Below are positions 53,896 to 64,000 of a DNA stretch of 64,000 nucleotides, one piece after another. The notes beneath the pieces are model-generated. The model did not search any database. It saw only the letters and a program-made list of their open reading frames with translations, and was not told the origin of the DNA. The position numbers were made by a program, and so were the translations under genes. Each line of letters begins with the position of its first letter. Position 1 is the stretch's first letter. The DNA comes from Aquibacillus saliphilus (lineage in GTDB: Bacteria; Bacillota; Bacilli; Bacillales; Amphibacillaceae): assembly GCF_020404745.1 (NCBI RefSeq), contig NZ_JAIZAP010000024.1, forward strand, positions 1-64,000, in the 5' to 3' direction.

Positions 53896-54519
53896 ATGAA
53901 GGATATTTCTCTTTGTGTTCTTGCTCATTTTGAACTTCATCTGCTCCATGAAGGTCATTTCCTTTCGTGTTCTGGCTTATTTTGACATTCATCTCCTTTA
54001 TGAAGGTCATTTCCCTTCGTGTTCTAGTTCATTTTGAACTTCATCTGCTCTATGAAGGTCATTTTCATTCGTGTTCTTGCTCATTTTGAACTTCATCTGC
54101 TCCATGAAGGTCATTCCCCTTCGTGTTCAGGCTCATTTTGAACTTCATCTGTTCCATGAAGGTCATTTCCTTTCGTATTTTGGCTTATTTTGAACTTCAT
54201 CTGCTCCATGAAGGTCATTCCCCTTCGTGTTCTGGCTTATTTTGACCTTCATCTCCTTTATGAAGGTCATTTCCTTTCGCGTTCTGGCTTATTTTGACCT
54301 TCATCTGCTCTATGAAGGTCATTTCCTTTCGTGTTCTGGCTCATTTAGACCTTCATCTCCTTTATGAAGGTCATTTCCATTCGTGTTCTTGCTCATTTTG
54401 ACTTTCATCTCCTTTATGAAGGTCATTTCCTTTCGTTTTCCGGCTCATTTTGACTTTCATCTCCTTTATGAAGGTCATTTCCATTCGTGTTCAGACTCAC
54501 TTTGACGTTCAGTTAGTTA
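53896..54519. repeat. Tandem array of twelve 52-bp units
   Basis: The motif ATGAAGGTCATTTCCTTTCG, or a variant, recurs every 52 bases at 53896, 53948, 54000 and so on to 54468. Each junction forms a hairpin, best at 54244-54268 (GACCTTCAT / ATGAAGGTC, 7-base loop). Units differ by a few substitutions, with no indels in the central ones. Each frame meets a stop, since 52 is not a multiple of three and TGA occurs in each unit, so it does not encode a repeat protein. The 206 bases between the array and the dehydrogenase gene show nothing else. Confidence 0.95.
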
Positions 54520-54557
54520 TTAGACTTCCATTTAACAACAAAAATCTCATAAAAAAC

Positions 54558-54587
54558 ACACCCTACTAACGTCTATTAGAAGGGTGT
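54558..54587. terminator. Terminator after nupC
   Basis: ACACCCT/AGGGTGT with an inner CTAA/TTAG stem, T/U runs on both sides. Confidence 0.75.
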
Positions 54588-54708
54588 TATTTTTTATCTT
54601 TAAATATGGTTATACAATAGCATACCAATCATTATGCATATCTATGCTATATCACTCGTTATTTTGATTTTCTTCATCAAATTCAATCCTGCTCTCTTTA
54701 ATAGTATA

Positions 54709-55899
54709 TTATAGGAATAATCCAGCTATCGTCGCTGACAAAATTGAACCAAGGGTAGCTCCAATTAATAATTTTAAGCCAAAGCGAGAAACTTCAGCAC
54801 CTTTTTCGGCATTTATCCCTTGAACTGTTCCTGCGATAATACCTATAGATGAGAAATTAGCAAAGCTAGTCAAAAATACCGAAACAATACCTACTGTTTT
54901 TAAAGAGAAAGTCTCTATTAATGGTTGTAATTCCAACATAGCTACAAACTCATTTGTTACAATTTTTGTACCCATAATTCCACCAGCTTGTATCACTTCA
55001 CTCGGAGCAATTCCCATTAATATGCCAATTGGCGCTAATATATAACCTAATATTTGTTGTAAGGTTGTTCCAGCAAATACAGTTTGAATAATCATATTAA
55101 CTAACTCCAACGAGGCGATAAAGGCAATTAACATTGCCGCAACAATTAAGGCGATTTTCCCACCATCTAGAGCACCATTCGCCATTGCTTCAAATATACT
55201 CTTTGACTCGGATACTTCTTTAATATCGACTTTATCTTCTTCTTTATCTACCTTAACTGGAGCAATAATAGAAGCTAAAATTAACGAGCTAAACATATTT
55301 AATGGTAAAGCAACAAGTACAAATTCTTCAGGCAACATTTGCATATAGGCACCAATGATCGATGCAGATACTGAACCCATTGCCGATGCGCTGACAATAT
55401 AAAGTCGATTGTTGTTTAAATGTTGAAACTGTGACTTAATCGCAATAATTGCTTCCGACTGACCAAAGAAAATACTGTTAACAGCATTGAAGGACTCGAC
55501 CTTTGGTAGTCCGGTAATTAAAGAAAGAAACCCACCTAAGTACTTAATTAATAATGGTAAGACCCGTATATAGGTTAAAACGGAAAGAATTGTAGCGAAG
55601 AAGATAATTAATAACAGGACATTGAAAAAGAAGACACTTCCTCCTTCTTCAACCATCAAACCTCCAACAACAAAACTCACTCCCGAAGTACCAAATTCAA
55701 TTAATTTGTTAAAAACACCTGCAATCCCTTGGATTACCCAACTTCCAATTGTAGTTTTAAACATGAACCATGTAGTTATCACCTGTGCAACCAACATGAC
55801 ACCAATTCCGAGATAATTAATGTTTTTTCGATCATTTGACATAAGGTATGCTATACCAATAACTACGATGACCGCAAGTAATCCTAGAAGTATATCCAC
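54709..55899 (-). CDS. nupC: Concentrative nucleoside transporter, NupC family
   Basis: The 396-residue CNT transporter imports nucleosides with H+ or Na+. The core helices with VESFNAVNSIFFGQSEAIIAIK and IMGTKIVTNEFVAM identify the family, and the C-terminal LTSFANFSSIGIIAGTVQG segment is conserved. The GTG start has GGGAGG ten bases upstream. No deoxyribose or nucleoside catabolic genes are adjacent. Confidence 0.93.
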   Translation of the reverse strand: MDILLGLLAVIVVIGIAYLMSNDRKNINYLGIGVMLVAQVITTWFMFKTTIGSWVIQGIAGVFNKLIEFGTSGVSFVVGGLMVEEGGSVFFFNVLLLIIFFATILSVLTYIRVLPLLIKYLGGFLSLITGLPKVESFNAVNSIFFGQSEAIIAIKSQFQHLNNNRLYIVSASAMGSVSASIIGAYMQMLPEEFVLVALPLNMFSSLILASIIAPVKVDKEEDKVDIKEVSESKSIFEAMANGALDGGKIALIVAAMLIAFIASLELVNMIIQTVFAGTTLQQILGYILAPIGILMGIAPSEVIQAGGIMGTKIVTNEFVAMLELQPLIETFSLKTVGIVSVFLTSFANFSSIGIIAGTVQGINAEKGAEVSRFGLKLLIGATLGSILSATIAGLFL

Positions 55900-56028
55900 T
55901 TATAATGCCTCCCGTAATGTATTATAGAATCTTATTCTCCCAAACAGCTGAAAAAATAATACCTAAATCTAATCAATTATCGATACTGTTATCATTCAAC
56001 AAATTATATAAATTATGATAATTAAAAA

Positions 56029-56056
56029 ACTAGTACAAGAGTAATCTTGTACTAGT
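56029..56056 (-). terminator. Terminator belonging to the FecCD remnant
   Basis: A perfect 12-bp stem (ACTAGTACAAGA / TCTTGTACTAGT) with a 4-base loop and UUUUUU on the minus strand. It lies 30 bases past the remnant's stop. Confidence 0.85.
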
Positions 56057-56085
56057 TCACCAAAAATATTATCGATCTATGTATG

Positions 56086-56200
56086 CTATTTTGCATTTAA
56101 ATTTCTAAGCAAGTATAAAAAGTAAGGAGCACCAATAACTGCTGTGAAAATGCCTGCAGGGATTTCTGCTGGTGGGGCAATTCCTCTACCTTCAACCTGG
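56086..56200 (-). pseudogene. FecCD iron-siderophore permease, C-terminal remnant
   Basis: About 36 codons on the minus strand encode VEGRGIAPPAEIPAGIFTAV then a GAPYFLYLL ending, before a TAG. This is the characteristic last segment of FecCD/BtuC-type permeases. No upstream part of the gene is present: a stop is met about 11 codons further on, followed by an intact unrelated gene. The rest was lost by deletion, while the old terminator survived. Confidence 0.8.
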
Positions 56201-56245
56201 TTAAGTCTTATTATTATAGACACTCTACATTAGCGTATTACTTAT

Positions 56246-56470
56246 CTATCTAGATGATAGTGTGAGATAAGCGACAAAAATAATCAATCCACCTAATGCA
56301 ATTATATATGCGAGAAAAATTGGATTGAGCATAATTGAATGTCTTCGAGTTGTTTTGGTTTCTGTATCAAACTCACCTTTTCTAGCATTGATTACCTTGC
56401 CTACCTTTAATGTATAAAATAACGAGAAAACGACAACAATCAAAGCAATTAGCACTAACCATTGAACCAT
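56246..56470 (-). CDS. Small two-helix membrane protein
   Basis: The 74-residue protein has helices at about 3-20 and 47-68 joined by a basic loop with TETKTTRRHS. The ATG follows AAAGGTGG. No family was recognised. It stands alone between the lipoprotein gene and the FecCD remnant. Confidence 0.65.
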   Translation of the reverse strand: MVQWLVLIALIVVVFSLFYTLKVGKVINARKGEFDTETKTTRRHSIMLNPIFLAYIIALGGLIIFVAYLTLSSR

Positions 56471-56592
56471 GTAATAACCACCTTTTACTCATATGTTTAG
56501 ACAAAAGATGAATAATATACATAGTTCTTCCTTTCTGATATCCTGAAAATTCATTTCAGATAATGGCTCACAAATTTAGGGTGAAGGGTGTT

Positions 56593-57105
56593 TTATAAAT
56601 GAAAAGATTTAGCCACTTTTACCATTTCTTCTTTCGTTACATTCTTATTATTTTCTGGATTATTATTCTCGATAACAGTACTAGCTCGATAAGTCATCTT
56701 ATAGCTGACACCAGCACTTTCCCAATAAAGTGTCTTTGCATATGAATTATCCACGTATTCACCTTCGATAGTATCATTAATTTCAACCTTTTCTGGGTCA
56801 ACAGCAATTTCATTTAAGTTACCATTTACAAATTGTATCGACAACAAATCATTTTCTATTGTGTAAAAGCTAACATCTAGAGCTTCAGAATTTGTATCAG
56901 TAACTGTATAATGATCTGAAACTTGAAATTCTACTTTAATTGGAACAAATTGAGGTAACTCTGGTTGAAACGTTAGCGTTTCGACTGCTGTTTTCACTTC
57001 CTCTTGGTCATAAGAATAGAACCCTTCAGGAATTGTCTTATTGCTATTACAACCTATTAGTAAGACTATTAAAAAGATGGTTGAAATAATTCTAGTTGTT
57101 TTCAT
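56593..57105 (-). CDS. Hypothetical lipoprotein, 170 residues
   Basis: Signal peptide with lipobox LIGC (cysteine 19), then a single soluble domain rich in beta strands, ending KEEMVKVAKSFHL, as in DUF4367-like lipoproteins. AGGAGG is eight bases before the ATG. It is probably surface-anchored and of unknown function. Confidence 0.75.
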   Translation of the reverse strand: MKTTRIISTIFLIVLLIGCNSNKTIPEGFYSYDQEEVKTAVETLTFQPELPQFVPIKVEFQVSDHYTVTDTNSEALDVSFYTIENDLLSIQFVNGNLNEIAVDPEKVEINDTIEGEYVDNSYAKTLYWESAGVSYKMTYRASTVIENNNPENNKNVTKEEMVKVAKSFHL

Positions 57106-57270
57106 TTGCTATTCCTCCTGAGTTCAATATTCTATCCAAAGTAAATATTTGTAGTAGCTTGTCAAAATTTATCTTCTTATCTTTTAGACGAAATAAACAT
57201 ACTTTATGTTTCAACTATTTTCAAAAAATTTCTTGATGAAAAATTCATAAAAAACTTTCACTCCGAAAAA

Positions 57271-57300
57271 AAACTACCATTCCAAAGAATCGTAGTCTTT
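57271..57300 (-). terminator. Terminator after the ROK gene
   Basis: ACTACcATT / AATcGTAGT stem, 6-base loop, flanked by A/T runs, 90 bases past the ROK gene's stop. Confidence 0.6.
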
Positions 57301-57389
57301 TCTTATATTTATCATTCCACCAATATGTATTCCATATCCACACTACAATCTCGCGTTAATATTAGCTATTAGTCAAATCGATTCAGCAA

Positions 57390-58277
57390 CTATTCATTCA
57401 ATTTACTATCGTTCATAAACCCATATACAGCACCCAGAAGGTTTGCATTCTGTCTATATTTACATACTTCAAGATTAGGAACGACTTTGGCAATAGTAAC
57501 AACTTTCATAATCTCTTTCAATTTTAATTTAATGTTATCAACAAGATCATCTCTTGCACTAATGCCACCGCCGATTAGAATTATTTCAGGGTCATACATA
57601 TATTGTAAGTTGTATATACCTGCGGCTAGCATGTGATAAAATTCATCGATTGCCTCTATACAATCAGAATCTCCTTCTTCTGCTAATTTAAAAATGATCT
57701 CTCCATCCAATTGGCCTGGCTCTGCATTTTTTTTAGCAGTCACATTCTTTACTAGTGCACCGGTAGCAGCAACACTACTCCAAGTCGTTTGTTTAGCATC
57801 CATTATCATGTAACCAAATTCTCCACCATGTAAGTTTGCTCCCTTATGGAGCAATCCACTTTTAATTACCGCGCCACCAATTCCGGTTCCTAATACTACG
57901 GCAAGCACATCTTCTTTCCCTTTAGCAGAACCATTCCATACTTCAGCCAACCCTGCACAATTGGCATCATTTTCTATATAAACCTTCATATTGGTTCGTT
58001 CTTTTACTAATTCCTTAATATTAGGTCCATGTAAATAAGCTAAAGCACTAGACCCATGAATGATTCCATAATCTGATACCGCACCTGGAGAACTAATTGC
58101 AATTCCTTCTATTTTACTAGTTTCATACTGTTTTAAGTGCGTTTCAATTAGGCTTAGTAAACCTTCTAAAGTTGATGGCGTTTTCTTTTTGCCGCTATCT
58201 ACTATAGATGTATCTTCTAGAATTAAGGCATATTTAACAAATGTACCACCAATGTCAAATGCTATGTACTGTTTCAT
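57390..58277 (-). CDS. ROK family sugar kinase-like protein
   Basis: 295 residues from ATG at 58277, nine bases after GGAG. The phosphate-1 motif DIGGTFVKYALI and phosphate-2 VLGTGIGGAVI are present, with the catalytic aspartate in IENDANCAG. The zinc-binding CxCGxxGC motif of most ROK proteins is missing (GEFGYMIMDAKQTTW in its place). It may phosphorylate a beta-glucoside or an amino sugar; the substrate is unknown. Confidence 0.85.
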   Translation of the reverse strand: MKQYIAFDIGGTFVKYALILEDTSIVDSGKKKTPSTLEGLLSLIETHLKQYETSKIEGIAISSPGAVSDYGIIHGSSALAYLHGPNIKELVKERTNMKVYIENDANCAGLAEVWNGSAKGKEDVLAVVLGTGIGGAVIKSGLLHKGANLHGGEFGYMIMDAKQTTWSSVAATGALVKNVTAKKNAEPGQLDGEIIFKLAEEGDSDCIEAIDEFYHMLAAGIYNLQYMYDPEIILIGGGISARDDLVDNIKLKLKEIMKVVTIAKVVPNLEVCKYRQNANLLGAVYGFMNDSKLNE

Positions 58278-58398
58278 TTTCTTCACTCCGGTTCTTGTTT
58301 CTTATTATTGAAGATTGAAATTAAACTTAGTTTATTGTCTATATTATAACTTAAATAATAGGAGTAAATATATATAAGTTATCAAAACTTTAAAAATG

Positions 58399-58435
58399 AA
58401 ACCCCCTAGAACCGTTTTAACGATCCTAAGGGGTT
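58399..58435 (-). terminator. Terminator after yhbH
   Basis: AACCCCCTAG and CTAAGGGGTT arms with CCG/CG pairs inside, U-rich on the minus side. Confidence 0.75.
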
Positions 58436-58445
58436 ACTTTTATTT

Positions 58446-59606
58446 TTAAGAAATAGCTTCGTCCACTTGATTGGAGAAGAATTTTTTCATTGCATAAAAA
58501 ACATCCGTTTTATTTCTTAGTACATAGTTTTTTAGTTTCGGGTCTTCCATTTGGCGAAAAACTTGCATCAATGTAGAGTGTCGATTGTACTGATTGACTT
58601 CACCGTAACCAAACATACTTGAGTATTCAATTAGTTCTTCAATCAATGAAACACATCGCCTATTGTCTGATGTTAAATTATCACCATCAGAAAAATGAAA
58701 AGGGTAAATATTATAGCGGTCTGGTGAATACTTATCCTCAATAAGCTCTAGTGCTTTCCGATAAGCCGATGAGCAAATTGTACCTCCACTTTCACCTTTT
58801 GAGAAAAATGATTCTTCATCAACAACTTTAGCTTCAGTGTGATGGGCGATAAACTCAATTTCAACTGTTTCATATTTGGAACGAAGGAACCTATTCATCC
58901 AAAAGAAGAAGCTACGGGCCATATATTTTTCCCACACTCCCATTGATCCGCTTGTATCCATCATCGCTAAAACGACGGCTTTTGATTCAGGTTTTTCTAT
59001 ATCATCCCATGTTTTAAAGCGGAGATCATCCGGATAAATTGGATTGAATTTCCCTTTTCCTTCCATCGCGTTTCGTTTGAATGCTTCTAGCATCGTTCTT
59101 TTCTTATCAATGTTACCTAGGAGCCCTTTTTTCCTTATATCACGAAATTCGACATCAGTAGTAATAATGTTGTCTTTTTCTTTTTCTTGTAAATTTGGCA
59201 ATTCTAAATGTTCAAAGAAGGTTTCTTCAAGTTCTTCAAATGAAACTTCAGCTTCATAGTAATCTTGCCCCGGCTGATTCCCTGCACCTGATCCTTTGCC
59301 TGGGCCTTGTTTAGGTCTACCATCCTTAGCGATTACATCGCCAACATCACTGTCACCATCGCCCTGGCCAGCATGCTTATTTTTGTCTTGACTATATCTA
59401 ATTTTATATTCATCGAGTGAGCGGATTGGAATGCGTACGATATCTTTACCTCTAGACATAATGATGTTTTCTTCGCTAACTAAATCGGGGAGTTTGTTCT
59501 TGAGGACATCCTGCACTTTGTCTTGGTGACGCTTTTGGTCGTCATACCCTTTTCTATGGAGGGACCAATTTTCCTGAGAAATCACAAAACTTTTCGAGTC
59601 AGCCAT
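58446..59606 (-). CDS. yhbH: YhbH, DUF444 sporulation protein
   Basis: The 386-residue protein has a von Willebrand A-like fold with MDTSGSMG (about 218-225), and ends in a helical region. In B. subtilis yhbH is expressed during sporulation and is linked to the PrkA kinase and SpoVR. Here spoVR is about 36 kb away and prkA is not in the window. A central Gly/Gln/Asp-rich linker (about 85-115) is probably flexible. The ATG follows AAAGGAGGGGAATAG. Confidence 0.93.
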   Translation of the reverse strand: MADSKSFVISQENWSLHRKGYDDQKRHQDKVQDVLKNKLPDLVSEENIIMSRGKDIVRIPIRSLDEYKIRYSQDKNKHAGQGDGDSDVGDVIAKDGRPKQGPGKGSGAGNQPGQDYYEAEVSFEELEETFFEHLELPNLQEKEKDNIITTDVEFRDIRKKGLLGNIDKKRTMLEAFKRNAMEGKGKFNPIYPDDLRFKTWDDIEKPESKAVVLAMMDTSGSMGVWEKYMARSFFFWMNRFLRSKYETVEIEFIAHHTEAKVVDEESFFSKGESGGTICSSAYRKALELIEDKYSPDRYNIYPFHFSDGDNLTSDNRRCVSLIEELIEYSSMFGYGEVNQYNRHSTLMQVFRQMEDPKLKNYVLRNKTDVFYAMKKFFSNQVDEAIS

Positions 59607-59757
59607 CTATTCCCCTCCTTTAATTTTATTATTATATAGTATGCAAGCAACCAGGCATTGATTAAACTTTTCGAAAAATTAATTAAAAGGACAAGTGTGA
59701 AATGGAGGAGGTCAAACCATCTAAATTAGGTTGGAGTAATTTAATACTATTAAAAAT

Positions 59758-59788
59758 GCTAGCACTTTATAAATTATAAAGTGCTAGC
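59758..59788 (-). terminator. Terminator after odhB
   Basis: A 14-bp perfect stem (GCTAGCACTTTATA / TATAAAGTGCTAGC), 3-base loop, U residues follow on the minus strand. Confidence 0.9.
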
Positions 59789-59800
59789 GTCTCTAACTCA

Positions 59801-61078
59801 TTAACCTTCTAATAATAAATCATATGGATCTTCTAGCAATTCTTTAATACGTACAAGGAATTGTACCGCATCTTTACCATCAACTATTCTGTGATCATAA
59901 GACATAGCAATGTACATCATTGGACGTACTTCAATTGAATCATCCGGCATTGCTATTGGCCTTTTCTGGATCGTGTGCATACCTAAAATACCAACCTGTG
60001 GTGAATTTATAATAGGCGTTGAAAGTAATGATCCAAAAATTCCACCGTTAGTAATGGTAAACGAACCACCTTGAAGATCACCAAGCTGAAGTTCTTTATC
60101 TTTTGCTTTCTTACCTAAACGACCAATTTCTGATTCCACACCAGCAAAATCTAAACGGTCTGCATCACGGACAACAGGAACAACAAGCCCATCATCAGTT
60201 GAAACCGCAATACCAATATCATAAAACTTCTTCATAACAATTTCATTGTCTTGAATTTCAGCATTTATTAACGGAAATTCTTTAAGCGCTCCTACAACTG
60301 CCTTGGTAAAGAACGACATAAAGCCTAATTTTACACCATGCTTATCAAGAAATTTATCTTTACGTTCGCTACGAAGTTTCATAACAGCTGTCATATCAAC
60401 TTCATTAAAGGTTGTTAGCATAGCAGCCGTTTGCTGCGCATCAACAAGACGTTTTGCGATTGTCTGACGTCTACGCGACATCTTAACTCTTTCAACTGGC
60501 TTATCAAATTCCGTCTTCTCAGAAGGCTTCGTTTCTTTCTTCTTTTCTTTCTTAGGTTCTTGATCAGAAGCTCCTTGGGCATGCGCATCGACATCTTCGG
60601 GTCTAATTCGACCAAGCGGATCACGTGATGAAATATCCTTCAAGTCAATCCCTAGCTCTCTTGCGCGCTTCCGGGCAGCAGGTGAAGCAACAGCCGATTG
60701 ACTTTTATCCGAAGATTCATTAGTTTTTTCAGGTTCTTTTGATTTATCATCAGATTTAGCTGGTTTTTCTTCTTCTGTTTCTTCTTTCTTTTCTTCAGTA
60801 GACGTCTGATCTGAAGAAGTATCATCCGAGCCTTTAGCTTCACCATTTTCATCTACATGGCCTACTACATCGCCTACTTCTACATCTTCCCCTGCATTTT
60901 TAAGAATCTCAGCGAGAATGCCAGAATACTCAGCATTTACTTCTACATTTACTTTATCTGTTTCTAATTCTAAAATAGGATCGCCCTTCTCAACGTGATC
61001 GCCTTTTTTAACAAGCCACTCTGCAATCGTTCCTTCTGTAATCGATTCTGCTAATTCCGGGACTTTAATTTCCTTCAC
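59801..61078 (-). CDS. odhB: Dihydrolipoyllysine succinyltransferase (2-oxoglutarate dehydrogenase E2)
   Basis: The 425-residue E2 core has a lipoyl domain (1-77, lipoyl-lysine Lys42 in [11 protein letters not shown]). A Ser/Glu/Lys-rich linker follows (about 80-130), then a peripheral subunit-binding domain ([16 protein letters not shown]) and the catalytic domain with SYDHRIVDG. It transfers succinyl from lipoamide to CoA. GTG at 61078 follows AAGGAGGAG and overlaps odhA by 14 bases. E3 (lpd) is not in the window. Confidence 0.97.
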   Translation of the reverse strand: MKEIKVPELAESITEGTIAEWLVKKGDHVEKGDPILELETDKVNVEVNAEYSGILAEILKNAGEDVEVGDVVGHVDENGEAKGSDDTSSDQTSTEEKKEETEEEKPAKSDDKSKEPEKTNESSDKSQSAVASPAARKRARELGIDLKDISSRDPLGRIRPEDVDAHAQGASDQEPKKEKKKETKPSEKTEFDKPVERVKMSRRRQTIAKRLVDAQQTAAMLTTFNEVDMTAVMKLRSERKDKFLDKHGVKLGFMSFFTKAVVGALKEFPLINAEIQDNEIVMKKFYDIGIAVSTDDGLVVPVVRDADRLDFAGVESEIGRLGKKAKDKELQLGDLQGGSFTITNGGIFGSLLSTPIINSPQVGILGMHTIQKRPIAMPDDSIEVRPMMYIAMSYDHRIVDGKDAVQFLVRIKELLEDPYDLLLEG

Positions 61079-63926
61079 TGGTATCTCCTCCTTCAGACAA
61101 CTCTAATGCCTCTTTTATAATTCTATTTTGTTCAGCTTTGTGTATGTTTGGTTCTCCAACTGCTGGTGAAGACCGTTCACATCGACCAACATAATGAAGT
61201 TCCTTTTCCCCATCTAACAATTTAAAAATCAGTTCTTTAACAAAGTTCCAGCTTCCCATATTTCGAGGTTCTTCCTGTACCCAAATAACTTCCGTAACAT
61301 TTGGACATCCCTTAAGAACCTTTTCTATTTCTTTGAAAGGAAATGGATAAATTTGTTCTAGCCTGACAACATGAATAGAATCATAATTTTGATTTGACTC
61401 GTTCATTGCTTCTTCAATATCAACCATAATTTTCCCACTACCAATTACTAATCTTTGAGCCTTTTTCGTTGTCTTAGATAAGCCTGGTTGTGTTATCAAT
61501 GGCTGGAATTTCCCAGTGCTAAATTCACTTGCTTCTGAAGCAACTCGTTGATTTCTTAATAAGCTTTTCGGTGTCATAACAATTAGTGGTCGAGCTGATT
61601 CACTATCTACAAGTGCTGCTTGACGTCTTAATAAATGGAAATATTGTGCACTAGTTGTTACGTTGGCTACAATCCAGTTATTTTCCGCTGCTAGAGTTAA
61701 GAAACGTTCTAACCTCGCACTTGAGTGCTCCGGTCCTTGACCTTCTTGACCGTGTGGCAATAGTGCAACCATGTTCGATTTCTCACCCCACTTAGCACGA
61801 CCGGCAGCAATGAATTGATCAAAAATCACTTGACCTGCATTGGCAAAGTCTCCAAATTGGGCTTCCCAAAGTACTAGAGTCCTTGGTGCTTGTACGCTGT
61901 ATCCATATTCAAAACCTAGTACAGCGGCCTCAGATAGCGGGCTATTGTGAATATCAAAAGCTGCCTTCGCTTGGTCTAAACCATGCATTGGACAATACGT
62001 CTCATTTGTATCAACATCGTGGAGCACGAGGTGTCTATGTGCAAATGTTCCACGTTCCGTGTCTTGACCAGTTAAACGGATTGGAATACCATCCTGCAAA
62101 ATGGAAGCATATGCAAGTGTCTCAGCAGTCGCCCAGTCAGCTTTATTACCATCCTCTAAAGCTTCGCCACGTTTATTTAGTATTTTTTCTAACTTTTTGA
62201 ATCCATTAAATCCTTCAGGACGTTTTAGTAATCCTTTATTAAGAGCTTTTAATTGATCAAGTGGAACAGCTGTTTCAATATCACTAAGCCCATTTTTCAG
62301 TGCTTGTGGTACTGGTTTTGCTTCCGTTGCACCTGAACTATTTTCTTTCATATTGCTGTAAATATCTTTAAGTTTTTTCAGTACGGCTTCTTTCATTAGC
62401 TCGTGCGTATTCTCTTCGATAACCTCTTGGTCATGTAAATGCTTAGCATAGATAGACGTTACTGTTGGATGGTTATCAATATCTTGATATAAATGCGGCT
62501 GTGTAGCCCGTGGTTCATCCATCTCATTGTGACCAAATCTACGATAACCTACAAGGTCAATAAGAACATCTTTGTGAAATTTCACTCGATACTCATAGGC
62601 AAGTTTAACAGCAGATAGACATGCTTCTGGATCATCGGCATTCACATGAATAATCGGGATTTCAAACCCTTTTGCCAAGTCACTAGCATACCTAGTCGAT
62701 CTACCTTGCTCTTGACTAGTGGTAAATCCAACAAGATTATTTGCAATTAGGTGAAGTGTCCCACCCGTATGATATCCAGGCAATGTACTCATATTTAATG
62801 TTTCAGCGACGACACCCTCTCCAATAAAAGCGGCATCTCCATGAATCATAATACTAAGTGCTTTATCCTGGCTTTGTTTAGGATACCCTTTTTGGAAACG
62901 ATAATCTTGAGCAGCTCTGGTAAAACCCTGTACGACAGGATTAACGAACTCAAGGTGTGACGGATTATGTGCAAGAGAAATGCGTGTTGGTGAAGGTTTC
63001 TCTTCCCCAACTTTTCGTTCCGCCCCGAAGTGATACTTAACATCGCCAGTCCAGCCATAAGTAATTGATTGTGACCCTGCAGAAGGGATTAACTCTTTAT
63101 CTGAAGAATGATGGAATTCAGAGAAAATTTTATCAAATGGCTTGCCTAAAATATGGGTCAATACACTTAAACGACCTCGGTGAGCCATTCCCATTAAAAT
63201 TTCTTCGGTCTCATCATAAAACGAATTTTGCACGACACGATCAAGCATCGGAATCATCATTTCTAGTCCTTCAATCGAAAACCGCTTCTGTGCTACAAAC
63301 GTTTTAGCTAGAAAGTTTTCAAATCCCTCTACCTCTGCTAATTTTTGTAATAATTGTTTCTTCTCATCTTCATTGAAATCAATTTTATATGACCCACTAT
63401 CAATATGGTCTTGTAACCATTTTCTTTCCTTATCATTATTTACATGATCGTACTCAAACGAAATTGTTCCTGCATATCGCTCTTTCAATAAATTAACAGC
63501 GTCTAAGGCGGTTTTTATATCCCTTGGTGATTCTTCCCAAATCCAGGAAGAAGGAATCGCTTCCAAATCGCTACTAGTTAACCCATATGTATCAGGGTCT
63601 ACCAACCGCGATTTTCGTTCTTTATCTAAACCAACAGGATATATTTTTGCCTCTAAATGACCATAACGTCGAATAGCCTCAACAAGTTTCATCGCTGAGG
63701 TAAGCTTTTTAATATCACTAGATGATGTTGTGTGTGAAGCAGGCTTAGATTCTATCCCTAATTGATCTAGCCATTCCGGAGCCCCATGTTCTTCAAACAT
63801 ATCTTTTAAAGATACATCTACTGCTTCCGGATTTTCCAAATATGTTTCATACTGTTCTTCCAAATACCCCATGTTTGGTCCATGAAAATTTCTCCAGAAT
63901 CTTTCATTAGATTCTTTCTGTGTCAC
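61065..63926 (-). CDS. odhA: 2-oxoglutarate dehydrogenase E1 (OdhA)
   Basis: The thiamine-diphosphate enzyme decarboxylates 2-oxoglutarate and transfers succinyl to OdhB. The E1 motifs are recognisable: [28 protein letters not shown] and the cofactor-binding stretch near residues 365-410; the C-terminal transketolase-like part runs to the end. GTG at 63926 has GGGGG eight bases before it and gives 953 residues, near the 944 of B. subtilis; the ATG at 63974 has a site directly adjacent and is less likely. First gene of the odhAB operon. Confidence 0.95.
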   Translation of the reverse strand: MTQKESNERFWRNFHGPNMGYLEEQYETYLENPEAVDVSLKDMFEEHGAPEWLDQLGIESKPASHTTSSSDIKKLTSAMKLVEAIRRYGHLEAKIYPVGLDKERKSRLVDPDTYGLTSSDLEAIPSSWIWEESPRDIKTALDAVNLLKERYAGTISFEYDHVNNDKERKWLQDHIDSGSYKIDFNEDEKKQLLQKLAEVEGFENFLAKTFVAQKRFSIEGLEMMIPMLDRVVQNSFYDETEEILMGMAHRGRLSVLTHILGKPFDKIFSEFHHSSDKELIPSAGSQSITYGWTGDVKYHFGAERKVGEEKPSPTRISLAHNPSHLEFVNPVVQGFTRAAQDYRFQKGYPKQSQDKALSIMIHGDAAFIGEGVVAETLNMSTLPGYHTGGTLHLIANNLVGFTTSQEQGRSTRYASDLAKGFEIPIIHVNADDPEACLSAVKLAYEYRVKFHKDVLIDLVGYRRFGHNEMDEPRATQPHLYQDIDNHPTVTSIYAKHLHDQEVIEENTHELMKEAVLKKLKDIYSNMKENSSGATEAKPVPQALKNGLSDIETAVPLDQLKALNKGLLKRPEGFNGFKKLEKILNKRGEALEDGNKADWATAETLAYASILQDGIPIRLTGQDTERGTFAHRHLVLHDVDTNETYCPMHGLDQAKAAFDIHNSPLSEAAVLGFEYGYSVQAPRTLVLWEAQFGDFANAGQVIFDQFIAAGRAKWGEKSNMVALLPHGQEGQGPEHSSARLERFLTLAAENNWIVANVTTSAQYFHLLRRQAALVDSESARPLIVMTPKSLLRNQRVASEASEFSTGKFQPLITQPGLSKTTKKAQRLVIGSGKIMVDIEEAMNESNQNYDSIHVVRLEQIYPFPFKEIEKVLKGCPNVTEVIWVQEEPRNMGSWNFVKELIFKLLDGEKELHYVGRCERSSPAVGEPNIHKAEQNRIIKEALELSEGGDTSEGN

Positions 63927-64000
63927 GTCTGATACCCCCATTAGAAGTTCACTTTCATTTCTTTTATTTCCCATCCTTGTTCATTATAGAACTACGCTAA

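Noticed and set aside
53896-54519. CRISPR array
   Set aside because: Units are contiguous and nearly identical over their whole 52 bases, with no unique spacers and no cas genes.
53896-54519. Repeat-protein gene
   Set aside because: The unit length is not a multiple of three and each passage through the frames meets TGA, so no long frame is open on either strand.
59702-59779. 25-codon ORF on the plus strand after odhB
   Set aside because: It lies across the odhB terminator hairpin, and its ribosome-site spacing is poor. The peptide is probably an accident.
1-64000. Large novel defence or mobile system
   Set aside because: No recombinase, toxin-antitoxin, restriction, or multi-gene unknown cassette was found. 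The gene content is ordinary for Bacillaceae, and base composition is even throughout.

Overview
The window is a continuous piece of a low-GC, endospore-forming Bacillaceae chromosome. Sporulation and germination genes are spread throughout: two separate germinant-receptor operons, SpoVR, YhbH, a YhcN-type lipoprotein and SigI/RsgI. Alongside them are an aerobic TCA-cycle operon (odhA-odhB), a glycine-betaine OpuA transporter and a Zur-type zinc uptake gene. This fits the halotolerant Oceanobacillus/Virgibacillus/Gracilibacillus side of the family, but the genus is inference. There is no prophage, integrase, intact IS element or CRISPR array. Most of the novelty lies in small genes and in intergenic repeats.

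Layout. 1-0.45 kb: 5' end of a 16S rRNA gene (minus strand) with a strong promoter. 0.45-9.8 kb: housekeeping and unknown genes (DegV, a DoxX-like protein, AlaX, an SDR, a phosphoesterase, a CorC/HlyC-type protein, an ATPase, a GNAT, DUF389), with a two-cistron operon of 17-residue peptides at 2.7 kb. 10-12.6 kb: zinc-binding lipoprotein with Zur-like operators, and chromate transporter ChrA. 12.6-17.4 kb: germinant receptor operon in the order CBO0543-like, A, C, D, B. 17.6-23.5 kb: FabI, cold-shock protein, YczE-like protein, AzoR, SpoVR, and a CstR-type persulfide-sensing repressor with a rhodanese-like partner. 23.8-30.5 kb: a small ORF, M20 dipeptidase, HtpX, LemA, and the operon yrrT-luxS-mccA-mccB, which converts the homocysteine released from S-ribosylhomocysteine into cysteine. 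30.8-37.7 kb: YhcN-like lipoprotein, a GNAT-nitrilase fusion, an oxidoreductase, sigI-rsgI and a membrane-anchored serine protease. 38.5-43.4 kb: a 26-residue peptide gene, carbonic anhydrase and a second germinant receptor operon (A-B-C). 43.5-47.7 kb: aldo/keto reductase and opuAC-AB-AA. 48.2-59.6 kb: a MurG-like transferase, MATE pump, Yip1 protein, aldehyde dehydrogenase, NupC, a FecCD permease remnant, a ROK kinase and YhbH. 59.8-64 kb: odhB and odhA.

Repeats stand out. Three related palindromic elements with the ends AATCAATTTCAT lie upstream of azoR, carbonic anhydrase and the second ger operon. Two copies of a structured 151/185-bp element differ by a 33-bp hairpin-bearing insertion. 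A 94-bp inverted-repeat element sits inside the first ger operon. Twelve tandem 52-bp units, each bridged by a hairpin, fill the gap between the aldehyde dehydrogenase and nupC.

At least three very short ORFs have near-consensus ribosome-binding sites, and some also have their own promoters and terminators. These microprotein units, the CstR operator lying exactly between -35 and -10, and the palindromic element family are the best candidates for undescribed biology. No large novel system was seen.
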